A stretch of DNA of 31,115 bases from Prototheca cutis. Its lineage: Eukaryota > Chlorophyta > Trebouxiophyceae > Chlorellales > Chlorellaceae. The position numbers were made by a program, and so were the translations under genes. Below are positions 9,192 through 21,372 of the stretch, one piece after another. The notes beneath the pieces were generated by a model, which made no database searches, was not told the DNA's origin, and saw only the letters and a program-made list of their open reading frames with translations. Position 1 is the first letter of the stretch. Each line of letters opens with the position of its first letter. The stretch spans positions 403,834-434,948 of the forward strand of contig BCIH01000005.1 of NCBI GenBank assembly GCA_002897115.2. Reading direction: 5' to 3'.

Positions 9192-12073
9192 TTAGACCTT
9201 GGCTGCCCGGCCCCGTCTCCCCCCGCCGGCAGCCGGCTTGGCCGCCGGCGTGACCCGGAGGTCTTCGGACCGGTCGGCACTGATGCAATGTTGCTCCAGG
9301 ATGGCTGGCATGGCTTCAGCGGCTTCCTTGCGCCCCAGGATGACCACCTGGTTGTACTCCAGGTCCAGACGGATGTAGGGCGAGGCCTTGCCATTCTCAC
9401 TGCCACCTTCTGCCGCAGCGACCAGCTCGGCCATGTTGCTAACCTCTTTTCCGTTCACTCGGATGACCTGGGTGTTGACAATGTCCTCGTAGCCCACGTT
9501 GACGTCTGCGGCTAGTACTTGGCTGAGCACGACCACCTGCTGGCCGGGCCGGGCCGCCAGGCCATGCATCATCTTGTCCAGAAGTTTGACCGGCGCGTCG
9601 TAGTCAAACTCCTTGCCGTATTCGGAGCGCAGCAGGGGCACGGTGATGGGCGTGAACACCAGCCCGCCCAGGATGTAGTACGAGGGGGGCCGGTTGTCGA
9701 TGTGCACGGGGACCAGCCGTGCCGGCGCCCCCAACTGAACCGTCACCTCCCGGACTTTACGGTCGTGCAGTACCCGCAGCTTTGCCTGCATTTTTGTTGT
9801 CGTTGATGCCTTGTTGGCACTTATTTTTGTTGTTGAAAGAATGGTTTGTTACCATGTCGCCATCATTGCCACCGCTTCCATGCGTGTCATTCAAGGAACC
9901 AAAGAATCCGCTAAAAAGGCCAATGCGGCCATCCAATTCGAAACCCCACCTCATCGCCAGTGTATTTTTGGCTGATCAGGTAGCTAAACCCGATACGTTC
10001 GCCGCTGCGGAACGGCACCGTGCCTGAACGGGTGGGGAAGGGGAGGGTGGGCGACAGCGGTGCTGGTGGCGGTCGCTCTCCTGCCGATGCTGCTTCCCAC
10101 AGCAGGATCAGCATCCAGGGTTGGCATCCGCGAGGATCATGTTCACCACCCACATGCACATGATGCAGCTCTCTCCACGCCCCTCAGCCAACCGCCTCCA
10201 TCATCCACTGCAGAAGACAGCTTTTCCATGCCAGCACACCCACCAACAAGGAACGCCGTGTTAATCCTCACCGTCGGAGCCAATTTCCACGCCGTCAAAC
10301 GCCAGCAGCACATCGCCTTCAAACACAACGCTGCAGACGGGTGACGTCGGCTCTGTCCGGCGGACCAGCACGCCTCGCTGATTTGTCTGTTGAGGAGGGC
10401 GGTCAGAAGTGACGGTTGGTCATCATGAAGCCCGGGGTTGCCAGGGCAGGGATGCCAGCCATTGCCGTTCCGCTGCATGGAGAACAGTGCGTGGTGCATA
10501 CGAAAGACTGTCCACCATGTTTGGGACCATGGGGCCCCCCTCTCTTGGGCCGTTTCCAGCAGCTTCCCAACAGTCGGCCAACCGACCAGCCCTCCTGCCC
10601 ACGTGCCTGCATGCCCAGTGCCTTTCTGAGGAACGGGCTCTCCATCTTCTGCCACTCCAGCCCGAGGCACGGGAAGCCCGTGTATTTGCCATGTCGATCA
10701 AAATCGTTGATAAAGTGCTCAATCACTGACGGGGGTTTTGGGTGTGGGGTGGCATGTTGCGTCTCGTGGGTTATGGGACGCGCGTGTGCTGCTCCTGTTC
10801 CTCGACCATACCGACAAGTACGACCATCTCCAACTGGCGACATGCATGCAGGGTCAACCCTTGCACCAGCCATCAGAGGACCGCCGTCACGCCATGGCCG
10901 GCACTCATCCACCGAACCACCCAATCCCAAACGAGCAAATAATGCCAGTCCCCACGACAAACCAGGTGTAGGGATGATGTAGGAGATGTTTTCGGCATCC
11001 TCATGCTTGAGGGATTGGAATGCGATGCCCACGCAGGCCCCCACATCGCTGAAGGCCGGGCCGCCCGAGTTGCCCGAGTTGATGGCTGCGTCCACCTGGA
11101 TGCCCAGGAGCTCGGTCGCGCCGTGGGCGTAGGACGTCACCTCCATGCGGGACACAACACCCGAGGTGACGGACATGGTGTCGCCGCCGATGGGGTAGCC
11201 CACCACGGTGACCGAGTCCTGCAGGCGCGGCAGCGGGCCAAAGGACACGGGCGTGACCCCGGCCCAGAACCCTTCGTCCTCGACGGCCAGCAGCGCGATG
11301 TCGCACTCCTGTCCCACTGCGAGAACACTGGCCACAAATTTCGCATCGGAGCCGCGGCGTTTGACTTTGACCTGTGTCGCGTGGTCGACGCAGTGCGCGT
11401 TGGTCAGGATGCGGCGGCCGGCGACGATGAAGCCCGACCCTGATGATGAAAACTGGCGCTTGCGTTGCCAGGGAAGGCTGAAATTGGGCTCCGAGTGCAC
11501 GCAAAAGACCTTGACCACCGCCTCCATCTCCACATCACGCGGACCAGGCTCGCGGTCGTCGTCAAGAGTGGCCGTAGTGGCGGCGGCATTGCCAGCTGTT
11601 GCTCGGTCCATCGCCCCGCCTGTCGTCTCCCAAGCATCAGGGCTGTCGCCACCAGACCGCCGCTCGTCCTGGTCTGCAAGATCCAGGCCAGCCAGCGCCG
11701 TGGCGGAGGTGGAGCCCGGGGCCGCGGCGCTCAGGCGCTCCCTGCGCCGCTTGCGTGGCTCGTGCGGCGACACCGACCCGGGTGTGACCCCCTCCAGTGG
11801 GGGCCCGGCCCCGCCACCCCCGGGTGGCCGACGCTTGGCCGTTGCAGAGCTGCCCCGGGCTGCCGGGCTCGTCGCCGAGCGTGCCGCCGCTGCCTGCAAA
11901 TTGCTTTGTTCGAGTCCTGATGGGTGAAATTGCACGAATGACTGCGCGCTGCATGCATCCATTCCCCTCACAGGCTGCATTGCATCTATAGCGCAGCATG
12001 TACTGGTACCATAATTCGGCAGCCATGCAGGAGCAGGGCATGCAGCCTTATCAAGCATGGGCCCTGCCTGCAT
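9192..12073 (-). CDS. DEG9: DEG9-type (Do-like) serine protease
   Basis: Minus-strand exons 10963-12073, 10607-10725, 10272-10386, 9950-10023 and 9192-9785 give 670 residues. ATP-independent trypsin-like protease of the DegP/HtrA family with PDZ domains; plant DEG9 is nuclear/nucleolar. The protease domain shows the triad: His227 in TNAHCV, Asp258 in ECDIALL and Ser336 in NSGNSGGPA. The body matches plant DEG9 closely: [40 protein letters not shown], the PDZ segment [20 protein letters not shown] and the C-terminal [19 protein letters not shown] basic PRKRRRERL near residue 107 could be a nuclear signal. The start is uncertain: an alternative model splices 11894-11971 out of the leader (donor after 11972, acceptor before 11893), giving 644 residues. 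The second intron uses a GC donor (see findings). No plastid or ER leader is obvious. Confidence 0.9.
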
Positions 12074-12609
12074 GACCAGCAGGCGTCACTTCCGGGCCAA
12101 GGAACAGCCAAACAAAGCTGCAACCCGCCATGCCCACCTTGGAAGGCACAGCGGTTTTATTTGCGTCTGTCTTCTTTGCGCGAGGTGTCATGGACCCCTA
12201 TGCCGCTGTCGACCGGGATACACGCCGTAGGGCTGCTGGGAAGAGTGTGACAGGGGAGCGGCCGGCACCCAAGGCTCGCGGCTCTGCCTCTCAAAAACAC
12301 GTCGCACACCTCGACAAGCAATATAACGAATGCTGAGAATGCGAATGTTGCCCAAATCAGCTATAAGAAGATTGCTGCATGGGCCAATGCTTCACATTTG
12401 GAGCTGAATTGTTTGCCGGGGATGCGCCGCTCAGGCTGGTGGGTCGTGCCCATTTCCTGGTGATCAGGGATCGATGACTGCCACGTCTCAGCACTGAGAA
12501 TGTCGCACCTTTTGCGCAACCTGCGTCCATGCTCGACTAGTCATTGTACTCGTTGTTAAAGTGCTACATCCAAGTTCGGCGAGCCTGGTTCAACCCAGGC
12601 CGGGGTGTG
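12074..12609. promoter_or_regulatory. Bidirectional promoter region, DEG9 / EMC2
   Basis: 536 bp between divergent starts. The ORFs inside are short and resemble nothing known. An inverted repeat AGCCTGGTTCAACCCAGGC lies just before the EMC2 start (about 12580-12599). It looks like a tRNA T-arm, but no acceptor, D or anticodon arm surrounds it. No clear TATA box was seen. Confidence 0.35.
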
Positions 12610-14477
12610 ATGGAGGCACAGGGCACACCAAAGGCCCTGGCCGGCGTGGAGAAGGAGGACTTTGATTCCCTGCTCAGATTTCTAAGACAGGTATTTTGTG
12701 TTTCGAGCGGTTTACCCAACTTTGGGAGTCCGGAACGACTGCCAGTCTGTGTCGGGTTAGGGTGTGATCCTGCTGGGGACCGGACCTGCCCACCGTTCCG
12801 GGCCCTCTGCTCGCAGGCACGGGAGCTGCGCACCACAGACTCGGAGGCGGTGGCTCGGTATGGAAGCTGCATCCTGAAAAAATATCCCCGCAAGCTCACA
12901 CGCACAGAGCGTACGAACATTGACTTGGCTGTTCTTTAGCATGGCATGGCTCACGGGGCAGTCGGCGGGTAGGAAGGTGGTGCACCTCTTGGCCGCCCGC
13001 TTTCCCACCTCCCTTCCCCAGGGCCGAAGCGCCGGGCATCACTGACGTGGTCACAGACTGACGGGGCACCTCCCACCCTCCTGCCTGCAGTGTGGTTGGT
13101 CCATGAGCAGGCTGCAGTTGCGGCGCTGGAGATTGGAAACCAAGACCTGGCGCTGTCCCTGATCAGCAACATCCATGCCACCTTCCCCAAGGGCGCCCGG
13201 GCCAGCCGCATTGCGGTAAGTTTTTTTTATAATTGAGGAGGGGAAAACCCCTTCGTGGATGCAGGGCGGTGGGAAAGCTATGCGCGAGCAATGCAGAGGC
13301 CCCGCCCGGACTGCGCTGCACTTCGGCTCACATCAGGTCCCATCAACCCACTCTTGCAAAATCACTGCGACCATGCCCACAGGGGATGCTTGGTGAGAGC
13401 AGCGGACGGACCCAGGAGGCCCAGACGTTGTATGACAAGGAGCTTGAGACTGACCCCCAAAATGCCCTGCTCATCAAACGCAAGGTCCGTGAAGGTTGAT
13501 AGGGCGGCAGTGTGTGGGGGGCCCTGAGGGTCAGGGATACTGTGCCATTTGGGGCCGCACTGCATCAACTTGCACGGCACAACTGCCAATGCCGCAGGTG
13601 GCCATGCTCAAGGCGGCCGGCGACCTGGCCGGCGCGGTGACGGAGTTGCGGACGTACCTTGCCATAAACCAGATGGACTGGACGGCCTGGGAAGAAGCCG
13701 CCGAGATTTACATCCTGGTACGTGGTTTCAATATTGGCTAGGCCATTGTCGGGCATGTGCGTGCATGTGCACGCTATGAATGTATGCCAATGGATACAGA
13801 CCGAGGGGTGTCACCGAGAACTCTGCTGCCGCTGGAAGTTCCCAAGGGCCAACCGCGGGTCTCACCCTTTTGACATGACATGCCCGGGGCCGTAATGCAG
13901 ATGCAACTGTACCAGCAGGCTGCCTTTTGCCTGGAGGAGGTGCTGATGCACCAGCCCGTGTCGGTCGGCACGCACTTGACCCTGGCAGACGTGCTGTGCA
14001 CACTGGGTGGCACCGCCAACCTCGTCAATGCCCGTTCCCACTACAGCGGTGTGTGGGGGTGGGGGGGTAGGGGGGGATGGGGCTTTGTTCGCCAGGCTGA
14101 CTCTGGTGCCTGCACAACGGCGGGCATCGTGGTGGCCACACCAAGGGTGCCAGCAAGCAAAGTGGGCTGCGCTGCCGTTCTGCACAAGCACTCGGATCCC
14201 ATTACCCAACGGCAACGACCCCATCCAAACCCTGGCAGCCGTGGTGGAGCTGAGCGGTGGCAAGAACGTCCGGGCGCTGTACGGGCTGACGTACGTTGCG
14301 GCGCTGCTGGGTGGCGAGAAGAAGGGGGCCAAGACCGCCGCGGCGGGGGGTGGGGAGCTGGCGGCGGCAGCTGCCAAGAAGCTGACGGCGCTCTATGAGG
14401 CCAAGGCCCCCGATGCCGCACGGGCAAGCCTCGCGGCCATGCTCCAAGCACAAGGAGTAGTTGGCGCAAAGGACTGA
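12610..14477 (+). CDS. EMC2: ER membrane protein complex subunit 2 (EMC2/TTC35)
   Basis: Seven exons: 12610-12690, 12817-12910, 13091-13215, 13383-13484, 13598-13717, 13901-14048 and 14239-14477, giving 302 residues, against about 297 in human EMC2. EMC2 is the cytosolic TPR scaffold of the EMC insertase, which inserts tail-anchored and multipass membrane proteins into the ER. Recognisable blocks are WLVHEQAAVAALEIGNQDLA, AQTLYDKELETDPQNALLIK, the TPR turns DWTAWEEAAEIYI and QLYQQAAFCLEEVLMHQP, ADVLCTLGGTANLVNARSHY and the family hallmark LSGGKNVRALYGL. Phases agree at all six GT-AG junctions. One splits a Leu codon (C|TG, with donor GTACGA after 12910). The last 60 residues are Ala/Lys-rich and less conserved. 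Confidence 0.9.
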
Positions 14478-15077
14478 TAGCGTGTTGATTGTACATTACT
14501 GAGGGCAGCAGCGGCTGCCTGGCGGGCGTGAGGCGGGAGAGTCGAAGTGGCGGTGGCAGGCAGCTGGAGCGAGGCCCCAGTGTTGCTGTCCTTGGAAGCG
14601 GCGCCGGCCCTTGCTTGAGAAAGAATCTGAATTTAGAGCGATGATCTCTCTGGGGGACACGCTCACAAGCTGGGGAACTCGCTGCCGGCGGTCCATGCGG
14701 CCAGCAGTGCATGCCAGGTGTCTGGAATGGGTTTCATGAACACTTTCTGTGGCATGTGCCCCTTGAGACTTGTTGCACTCAATCTTTGACATCATGGATG
14801 GATGATGTTGCCCGTGCAGGGTGTGCCGTATGGACCAGAGGGCAGAACATCCCTTGCAGGTGCCAGGTGTTGTCCCGGCCTTCCTACAGGGTACGTTCCA
14901 CATCACCAGGGTTTCCGTGCGACCCGGTGCGATGCCCACCTGCCCCTTGTCTCCAGCGGAACCCCGAGCGCCCTGCAATTTGCACGTTGAAAGTATTGAG
15001 CATATTCCAGAGCCGTGCCTGGATTGAGGGCTGTTGAGGTTTTGGCGTGTGCAGATTGCTCAGAGTAACCGGTCGCC
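14478..15077. other. Intergenic region with EMC2 3' UTR and V-ATPase E promoter
   Basis: 600 bp between two genes on the same strand. No ORF, tRNA or repeat could be recognised. A TTGTACATTACTGA stretch (about 14488) lies just after the EMC2 stop but is not an exact TGTAA signal. Confidence 0.35.
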
Positions 15078-16867
15078 ATGAACGACACGGAGGTGAGGGT
15101 TCCCGAGCGTGCCCTCACGAGCGCGGTCCTGCGCTGTGCAGTGTGCTTTCCAAACGATGTTGGTTGAGGCTAGGCGATGCAAACTGCCGCCGGGTCTACG
15201 CGCAGGTCACCAAGACGATCGAGCAGATGGTGCGGTTCATCCGCCAGGAGGCAGAGGAGAAGGCCAATGAAATCGCAGTCTCCACCGAGGAGGAGGTGCG
15301 CAATGGCTATGAGGAGGGCCTGGAGCGCGTGCAGAGCCGTTGGGTTGCCTCACGCTGGTCACCATGAGGGTTGGGGGTGGGAGGGTCAGCTAGTAGGGTT
15401 CTGGGGGGGTCAGGCCTGTGTGGCGCCAGGGTTGCTGGGTGACGGCAGACCGCGCGCACCCCCGCCTGTGGACGTGACTGTCATGGCCCGCAGGCCACCA
15501 ATCACCACCTACGTCCCCCTCCCTGCGCTGCAGTTCAACATCAGCAGGCTGCAGATGGTCGAGGCGGAGAAGAAGCGTGTCAAGACTGAGTTTGAGCGCC
15601 GTGAGAGCGCCATCGATGTGAAGAAGAAGGTATGGAACATTGTTTATGTGTGTGTTTGACATGCACGACTACATGCTGGGTTTCGCGTGACGATTGTGGG
15701 TGCAGCTGACGTGGAAGAACGAACAGGGGGTGCTCATTCGGTGTCCATGAGCAGGAGCCCAAGGGGGTTTGACCCTCCCATGGAGAATTGACCTGTTTCT
15801 CCTCCATTTCCCTTCAAGTTTCCCATGCATTGCCTGCTTGTGCAACCAATGAACCGCGCCATGCGCTCCACCGACTCTTGCCAGGTGGAGAAGAGCAAGC
15901 GTCTGAACGAGACGCGGCTCAAGGTCCTTCAGGCCCGTGAAGATGCCGTCCAGGTGAGGTTTAAGGGCCGTTTTGGGGGAAAGTGTTTTCCCCATGAAAT
16001 GCCCACGATCGCTGGGGGTCCACTTGGGCCTGGGCCGAGGACCCACGCTAGCTGTTGACAGCCAGCCCATTCCGTCTTTCCAAACGCACGCACATAACAC
16101 ACAGGCCGTGCTGTCGGAGGCTCAGGATGAGCTGGCTGCCATCACCAAGGACAAGAATAGGTACAAGGCACTGCTGGCAGACCTGCTGGTACAGGTATGT
16201 TTGACCCCGGGCCAGTGCTATGTGCAAAGGTTACGGAGGGTGGCAGAGTGTGCCTGACGTCCACCAACCTACTGCGATCGTACCGAGTCAGGGTTGCAGT
16301 GGGGGGTCGAGCCCGGCGATCTCTGGTTCGTGCGGGGCATCGTTTGCCTTTGGATCCATTTCAGCAGGATGGCGAAACCAACCGTGCCCCTCGCTACAAC
16401 ACAGGGTTTCGACAAGCTGCGGGAGCCCAAGCTGCTGGTGCGGTGCCGGCAGGTGGACGAGGAGCTGGTGCAGGCGGCGATCAAGCCGGCGGTGGATCGG
16501 TACAAGAAGCAGGCGGGCTTGGTGGAGCTGGACGTCAGCGTGGACAAGCAGCACTACCTTGCACCGCCACCAAACGGCAAGAAGGCCGACGAGAGCAACA
16601 CCTGGTATGTCTTCGAGGGTTTTTTTGCTTTGGTTCATTATTGCATGTGCATGTGCGCCCATGTTGCCTTGGTCAGACAACAATGTACATCCCAAGATCA
16701 GACCGGATCACCCCCAAAACAAAATCTGCTGCAGCTCTGGTGGCGTGGCAATCACCACCGCCGATGGGAGCATTGTGTGCTCAAACACATTGGATGACAG
16801 ACTGGAGATTGTATACTCCCAAAACCTGCCCAGCATCCGGGCAGTCCTCTTTGGCGAGGCAAACTGA
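15078..16867 (+). CDS. VMA4: V-type proton ATPase subunit E
   Basis: Seven exons: 15078-15092 (only MNDTE), 15206-15295, 15534-15629, 15885-15953, 16105-16194, 16405-16604 and 16735-16867, giving 230 residues, the usual length. Subunit E forms the peripheral stalks (with G) that hold the V1 catalytic head static while the rotor turns, acidifying vacuoles and endomembranes. The sequence begins like plant VHA-E: MNDTE joined to VTKTIEQMVRFIRQEAEEKA and NEIAVSTEEE. It continues FNISRLQMVEAEKKRVKTEF, RLKVLQAREDAVQ and YKALLADLLVQ. The C-terminal domain has LLVRCRQVD, SGGVAITTADGSIVCSNTLD and DRLEIVYSQNLPSIRAVLFG. The tiny first exon was chosen because it restores the conserved N-terminus in phase 0. 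Confidence 0.93.
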
Positions 16868-17174
16868 AATCACCCCCACCCTTGTGTTGACGCTTTGCTT
16901 GTCCCCCTGTCACCACATGCTCCTGCCCATCCCCAAGCCTGGGGGCCCTGCACATGACCATGCACGCCCTCCAGCTGCGGGAGCATGCGGCACAATCCCC
17001 AGAAAATAGCCACTCATGGTCAGTTGACAGCTGCTCTGAGCCACTCCACAGTCGGTGAGCATTGGAGCAACTGTGTCCCCAGTCAACCAGGTGCTCTTTC
17101 GGCAAGTGGGGCAAACCCAATGCAAGTTTTTCACAAACTGGCCAAACATGACCAAGATTTCCATTTTGGGTGGT

Positions 17175-17190
17175 GGTGTTTATTAACACC
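17175..17190 (-). terminator. Histone-type 3' stem-loop of H4
   Basis: On the minus (sense) strand this is GGTGTT-AATA-AACACC, a perfect 6-bp stem with a 4-nt loop, 61 nt past the H4 stop codon. A GGAAAT motif follows 12 nt further on (plus-strand 17157-17162). All four histone genes here have the same arrangement, so it is read as the mRNA 3'-end processing signal. Confidence 0.85.
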
Positions 17191-17250
17191 AATGAGTTTG
17201 TTTTTTTCCTGAGGAAGAGAAGACTCTTGGGAGTCGCTCGAAGAGCTTGC

Positions 17251-18298
<1,048 letters not shown>

Positions 18299-18328
18299 GT
18301 GCCTACTGCTCCACATCTTNCTCAACCT

Positions 18329-18344
18329 GGTGTTATTAAACACC
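18329..18344 (+). terminator. Histone-type 3' stem-loop of H3
   Basis: GGTGTT-ATTA-AACACC, a 6-bp stem with a 4-nt loop, 31 nt after the H3 stop. GGAAAC follows at 18355-18360, 10 nt past the stem. An ambiguous base at 18320 lies just before it. Confidence 0.85.
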
Positions 18345-18865
18345 ACCATCCATTGGAAACGTGGTTGGACATTGGCATTCAGATGAGATGTGTTTTGATG
18401 GGGAAAGCAAGGGCCAGGGGTTGCGTCCAGTTGTTTGGGTGCAAGGGCCAGTTGCCGGATGGGCACTCGAGTGTCAGCCTAGTGACCTCACTGCTTGGTA
18501 CTTCACCCTGACAGGGTTGACCTGCTAGACAGAACCCTGGCTGCGAAGATGTACTGCCTCATGCCCGAGTGTCTGTCTGTACAGTCGGCTCCCTACTGGA
18601 AGCCCCAGGGTGTTTGGGCACCAACTGGCACTGGATCCAATCACACCTCCTTCCTTTGGGGTATGACAGTACACTCAAGAATGAAAGCATGCCTTTGGAG
18701 CCAGCCCATGCAACGTTTCATCAAAGACATGGTGATCACAGTCACATAGGCCATCGACTGTCCAAGTCCAACTTCTCTCTCTGTTAATCACAACAGAAAA
18801 AGGGCCAAAAGACTGCTCAACCTTTCATCACAGTGTTACCAGTAATTGTTTCCAAATGAAATGGT
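18345..18865. other. Convergent spacer between H3 and H2B 3' ends, no gene seen
   Basis: About 520 bp between the 3' stem-loops of H3 and H2B. Apart from the two downstream GGAAAC motifs at its edges (18355-18360 and, on the minus strand, 18848-18853), nothing recognisable was found on either strand. Confidence 0.4.
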
Positions 18866-18881
18866 GGTGTTGATTAACACC
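18866..18881 (-). terminator. Histone-type 3' stem-loop of H2B
   Basis: Sense-strand GGTGTT-AATC-AACACC, 60 nt after the H2B stop codon. The loop is identical to that of H2A. GGAAAC follows 12 nt past the stem (plus-strand 18848-18853). Confidence 0.85.
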
Positions 18882-18941
18882 AGTAAGTTTTTTGGAGGGA
18901 GGGGTGTCAGAAGCCCAACTCAGGTAGTCCGTCCGTCACGC

Positions 18942-19310
18942 TCAGGCGGAGGTGAACTTGGTCACGGCCTTGGTGCCCTCGGACACGGCGTGCTTGGCCA
19001 GCTCGCCAGGCAGGACCAGGCGCACGGCGGTCTGGATCTCGCGGCTGGTCAGGGTGGGCTTCTTGTTCACGCGGGACAGCTGGGCGGCCTGGCTGGCGAT
19101 CTTGTCGAACATGTCGACGATGAACGAGTTCAGGATGGTGATCGCCTTGGAGGAGATGCCGGTGTCCGGGTGCACCTGCTTCAGCACCTTGAAGATGTAG
19201 AGCTTGTANGACTCCACAGACTTCTTGGTGGCCTTCTTCTTGTCGCCGGCGGGCTTCTTGTCGGCGGGCTTCTTGGCCGACACCGGCTTCTTGCTTGCGA
19301 CGGGGGCCAT
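18942..19310 (-). CDS. H2B: Histone H2B
   Basis: Intronless, 122 residues. The N-terminal tail is Lys/Ala/Pro-rich ([20 protein letters not shown]), as in plant and algal H2B. The fold region is canonical: [58 protein letters not shown] and a C-terminus AVTKFTSA with the ubiquitinable Lys in place. An ambiguous base at 19209 falls in the third position of a TCN codon, so the residue is Ser whatever the base. Start chosen at the ATG opening the conserved tail, because the frame upstream runs into the promoter. Divergent partner of H2A. Confidence 0.97.
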   Translation of the reverse strand: MAPVASKKPVSAKKPADKKPAGDKKKATKKSVEXYKLYIFKVLKQVHPDTGISSKAITILNSFIVDMFDKIASQAAQLSRVNKKPTLTSREIQTAVRLVLPGELAKHAVSEGTKAVTKFTSA

Positions 19311-19593
19311 TGCGAAGAGTTGAGAGCGGTTTACTCGCGAGAGTATAGAGTCCAGAGGAGGCGTGAGTTTTGGATGGTTCGGTCGTGGCAGCGGTGAGAA
19401 GGTTATATAGGCCACGCCGCGAAAAACAAATCCGTGTGTTTCCCACACCATGGCCCCCCGGATCGGTCCGCGCGGACGTGTTTTCGTCAGCCCGCTGCGG
19501 GTATATAGGCTCGCCCCGACCGCCACTGGCCCATCAAAAACTCTCCTGCCTCCTCCGAGTTCGCTCGAAACCCCGAAAACACATCCCATCACC
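19311..19593. promoter_or_regulatory. Divergent H2B/H2A promoter with two TATA boxes
   Basis: TATATAG at 19502-19508 lies 86 bp before the H2A ATG. TATATAA on the minus strand (19403-19409) lies 94 bp before the H2B ATG. Between them is CCGGATCGGT (19458-19467), identical to the H4/H3 promoter element and close to the plant octamer CGCGGATC. It runs into a 12-bp perfect palindrome GTCCGCGCGGAC (19466-19477). The matched spacing in both divergent pairs supports the calls. Confidence 0.7.
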
Positions 19594-19968
19594 ATGTCTG
19601 GTCGCGGCAAGGGAAAGACCTCCGGCAGCAAGGCCGTGAGCAAGTCCGCCAAGGCGGGGCTCCAGTTCCCCGTGGGCCGTATCGCCCGCTACCTGAAGAA
19701 CGGCCGCTACGCCGAGCGCGTGGGTGCGGGCGCCCCCGTCTACCTGGCCGCCGTGCTGGAGTACCTGGCCGCTGAGGTGCTGGAGCTGGCCGGCAACGCC
19801 GCGCGCGACAACAAGAAGACCCGCATCGTGCCCCGCCACATCCAGCTGGCGGTCCGCAACGATGAGGAGCTGTCCAAGCTGCTCGCCGGCGTGACCATCG
19901 CCGAGGGTGGTGTGCTGCCCAACATCCAGTCCGTGCTGCTGCCCAAGAAGACCAAGAGCGCCGAGTAA
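19594..19968 (+). CDS. H2A: Histone H2A
   Basis: Intronless, 124 residues. It begins [20 protein letters not shown]; the core is [40 protein letters not shown] and [20 protein letters not shown]. The acidic-patch residues are intact. The C-terminus KKTKSAE has neither an SQ(E/D) hydrophobic motif (so it is not H2A.X) nor the H2A.Z signatures, making it canonical H2A. Shares its promoter with H2B. The 3' stem-loop begins 48 nt after the stop. Confidence 0.98.
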   Translation: MSGRGKGKTSGSKAVSKSAKAGLQFPVGRIARYLKNGRYAERVGAGAPVYLAAVLEYLAAEVLELAGNAARDNKKTRIVPRHIQLAVRNDEELSKLLAGVTIAEGGVLPNIQSVLLPKKTKSAE

Positions 19969-20015
19969 ACTGTTTCCCAACAGTGCACTCCAGTCTTCAA
20001 CCAAGAAAACAATCT

Positions 20016-20031
20016 GGTGTTAATCAACACC
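20016..20031 (+). terminator. Histone-type 3' stem-loop of H2A
   Basis: GGTGTT-AATC-AACACC beginning 48 nt after the H2A stop, with GGAAAC at 20042-20047, 10 nt past the stem. Same arrangement as the other three histone genes. Confidence 0.85.
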
Positions 20032-20265
20032 ACTTTCTTTCGGAAACTTCAATGAAAAATTGGGTGCTGTCTTTGGCTTTCAATTTTGTGGCAAGTGCCA
20101 TGACAGTGTTGAACATTACAATGGACTTTTGCTACATTGCGCAAGACGGCTGTCTTCTAAGGGTACAACATTGAGCAGGGCACACAGTGTCACCTGGATG
20201 CTCTGTATTGCGCATTGGGAATGTTTGGGGGCTGGCTTACTGGGACGCACCGCGCCAGCAACTCT

Positions 20266-21372
20266 TCACTCCTCCTTTGCTTCTTCTGCCTTTGGCTGCA
20301 TGCATTGTGAGGTGAGTGCTTGTCTGAAACTGTCGAACCAGGTGGGTGTTTCCATCTTTGACATTGCCCCATGCCCAAACCTCCTCGATACTCACATTGG
20401 CCTTCTTTGGGCGGTTTTTCAGAATGATCTCCCCATAGACCGCGCTGACATACGTGAGCCAGCCAAGGTAAGGCGTCACGAGCCCTGCGGCCACGCCATC
20501 CACCTTGGCAAACCCAATCAAGGTGGCCACTGTCAGGCCGTAGAGTGCTGCACGTTTTTTTTGTTTTGCGGGGGTAGGGGTTGACCGTGTGCATGGACGG
20601 AGATTCAAAGGGAATCCCACGGGCATGAGCAAGGAGTGGCCGCCAACGAACGCCCAATCCATTCGCCACCATTGACGGAATCGAGGAGCTCAACTTGCAT
20701 TGTGCCCTCCTCCACACGGAGTGCACATACAAACAAACACACAATACGAGGCCAGCTCTGACGGTGCGGCTCGCAGGCTCTTGCGACGGCAGCATCCCAG
20801 TCTCGTTCGACGGTACCCCCAACACGCGCACCTGCCAGGTCAACGGCGGAGGCGTCCAGCAGCTTGTACTTGAAGAAAATGGGCGACCAGGCAAAGTTCA
20901 GGAGGAGCTGTGTGCTGTAGAGGCCCAGGGGCACCTTGCCCCCACCTGCCTGGCCGACTCGCCAGGAGGCGTAGCCCAGAATGGCATAGAGAGACAACCA
21001 CACCGGCCCGACAATTTTCTTCGGCGGGGCCCAAGAGGGCTGCAGTGGTACAGAGGAGGAGGCCGACGGAAATGATCAAACAAGTGTTCCCAAAATCGTG
21101 CCCACAGGCTCCCCCCAGCCCCCCTCAGACCTTGATGAGGGAGTTGTACCACACGCTCTCGAAGTCGGCCTTGAGGGCGTACCCGGTGGCGAAGCCCGCA
21201 GCGACGGGCACGCCAACCGCGACGACCTGTGGCGATGAACGCGATGGAGCCTCATGTCAGCAGATGCCAAAACTGGCGGGGTGTGTCTCCCTCCTGACCT
21301 ACCCTCGAACAACCCTAAATAGCCACTCCCCACAGGTCCGCCGAGTACCAGAGTTGAGAACGAAGATCCCAT
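20266..21372 (-). CDS. TSPO: TspO/MBR-family translocator protein, divergent copy A
   Basis: Minus-strand exons 21349-21372, 21131-21226, 20832-21039, 20396-20547 and 20266-20295 give 169 residues. TspO/MBR proteins are five-helix membrane proteins that bind porphyrins and sterols. The conserved block is SWAPPKKIVGPVWLSLYAIL, then GYASWRV, STQLLLNFAWSPIFF and a PYLGW motif. Compared with the neighbouring copy B, key positions have drifted: FGPLWTALY is VGPVWLSLY, and the LN pair in the last helix is lost (YVSAVYGEIILKN). The first exon encodes only MGSSFSTL, and the last is a 30-nt exon (PKAEEAKEE) reached through a good GTGAGT donor after 20396. Without that splice the frame adds about 50 unconserved residues. 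Exon boundaries match copy B one for one. Confidence 0.85.

Noticed and set aside
12580..12599. tRNA T-arm-like inverted repeat before EMC2
   Set aside because: No D-arm, anticodon arm or acceptor stem can be built around it; it is only a short palindrome.
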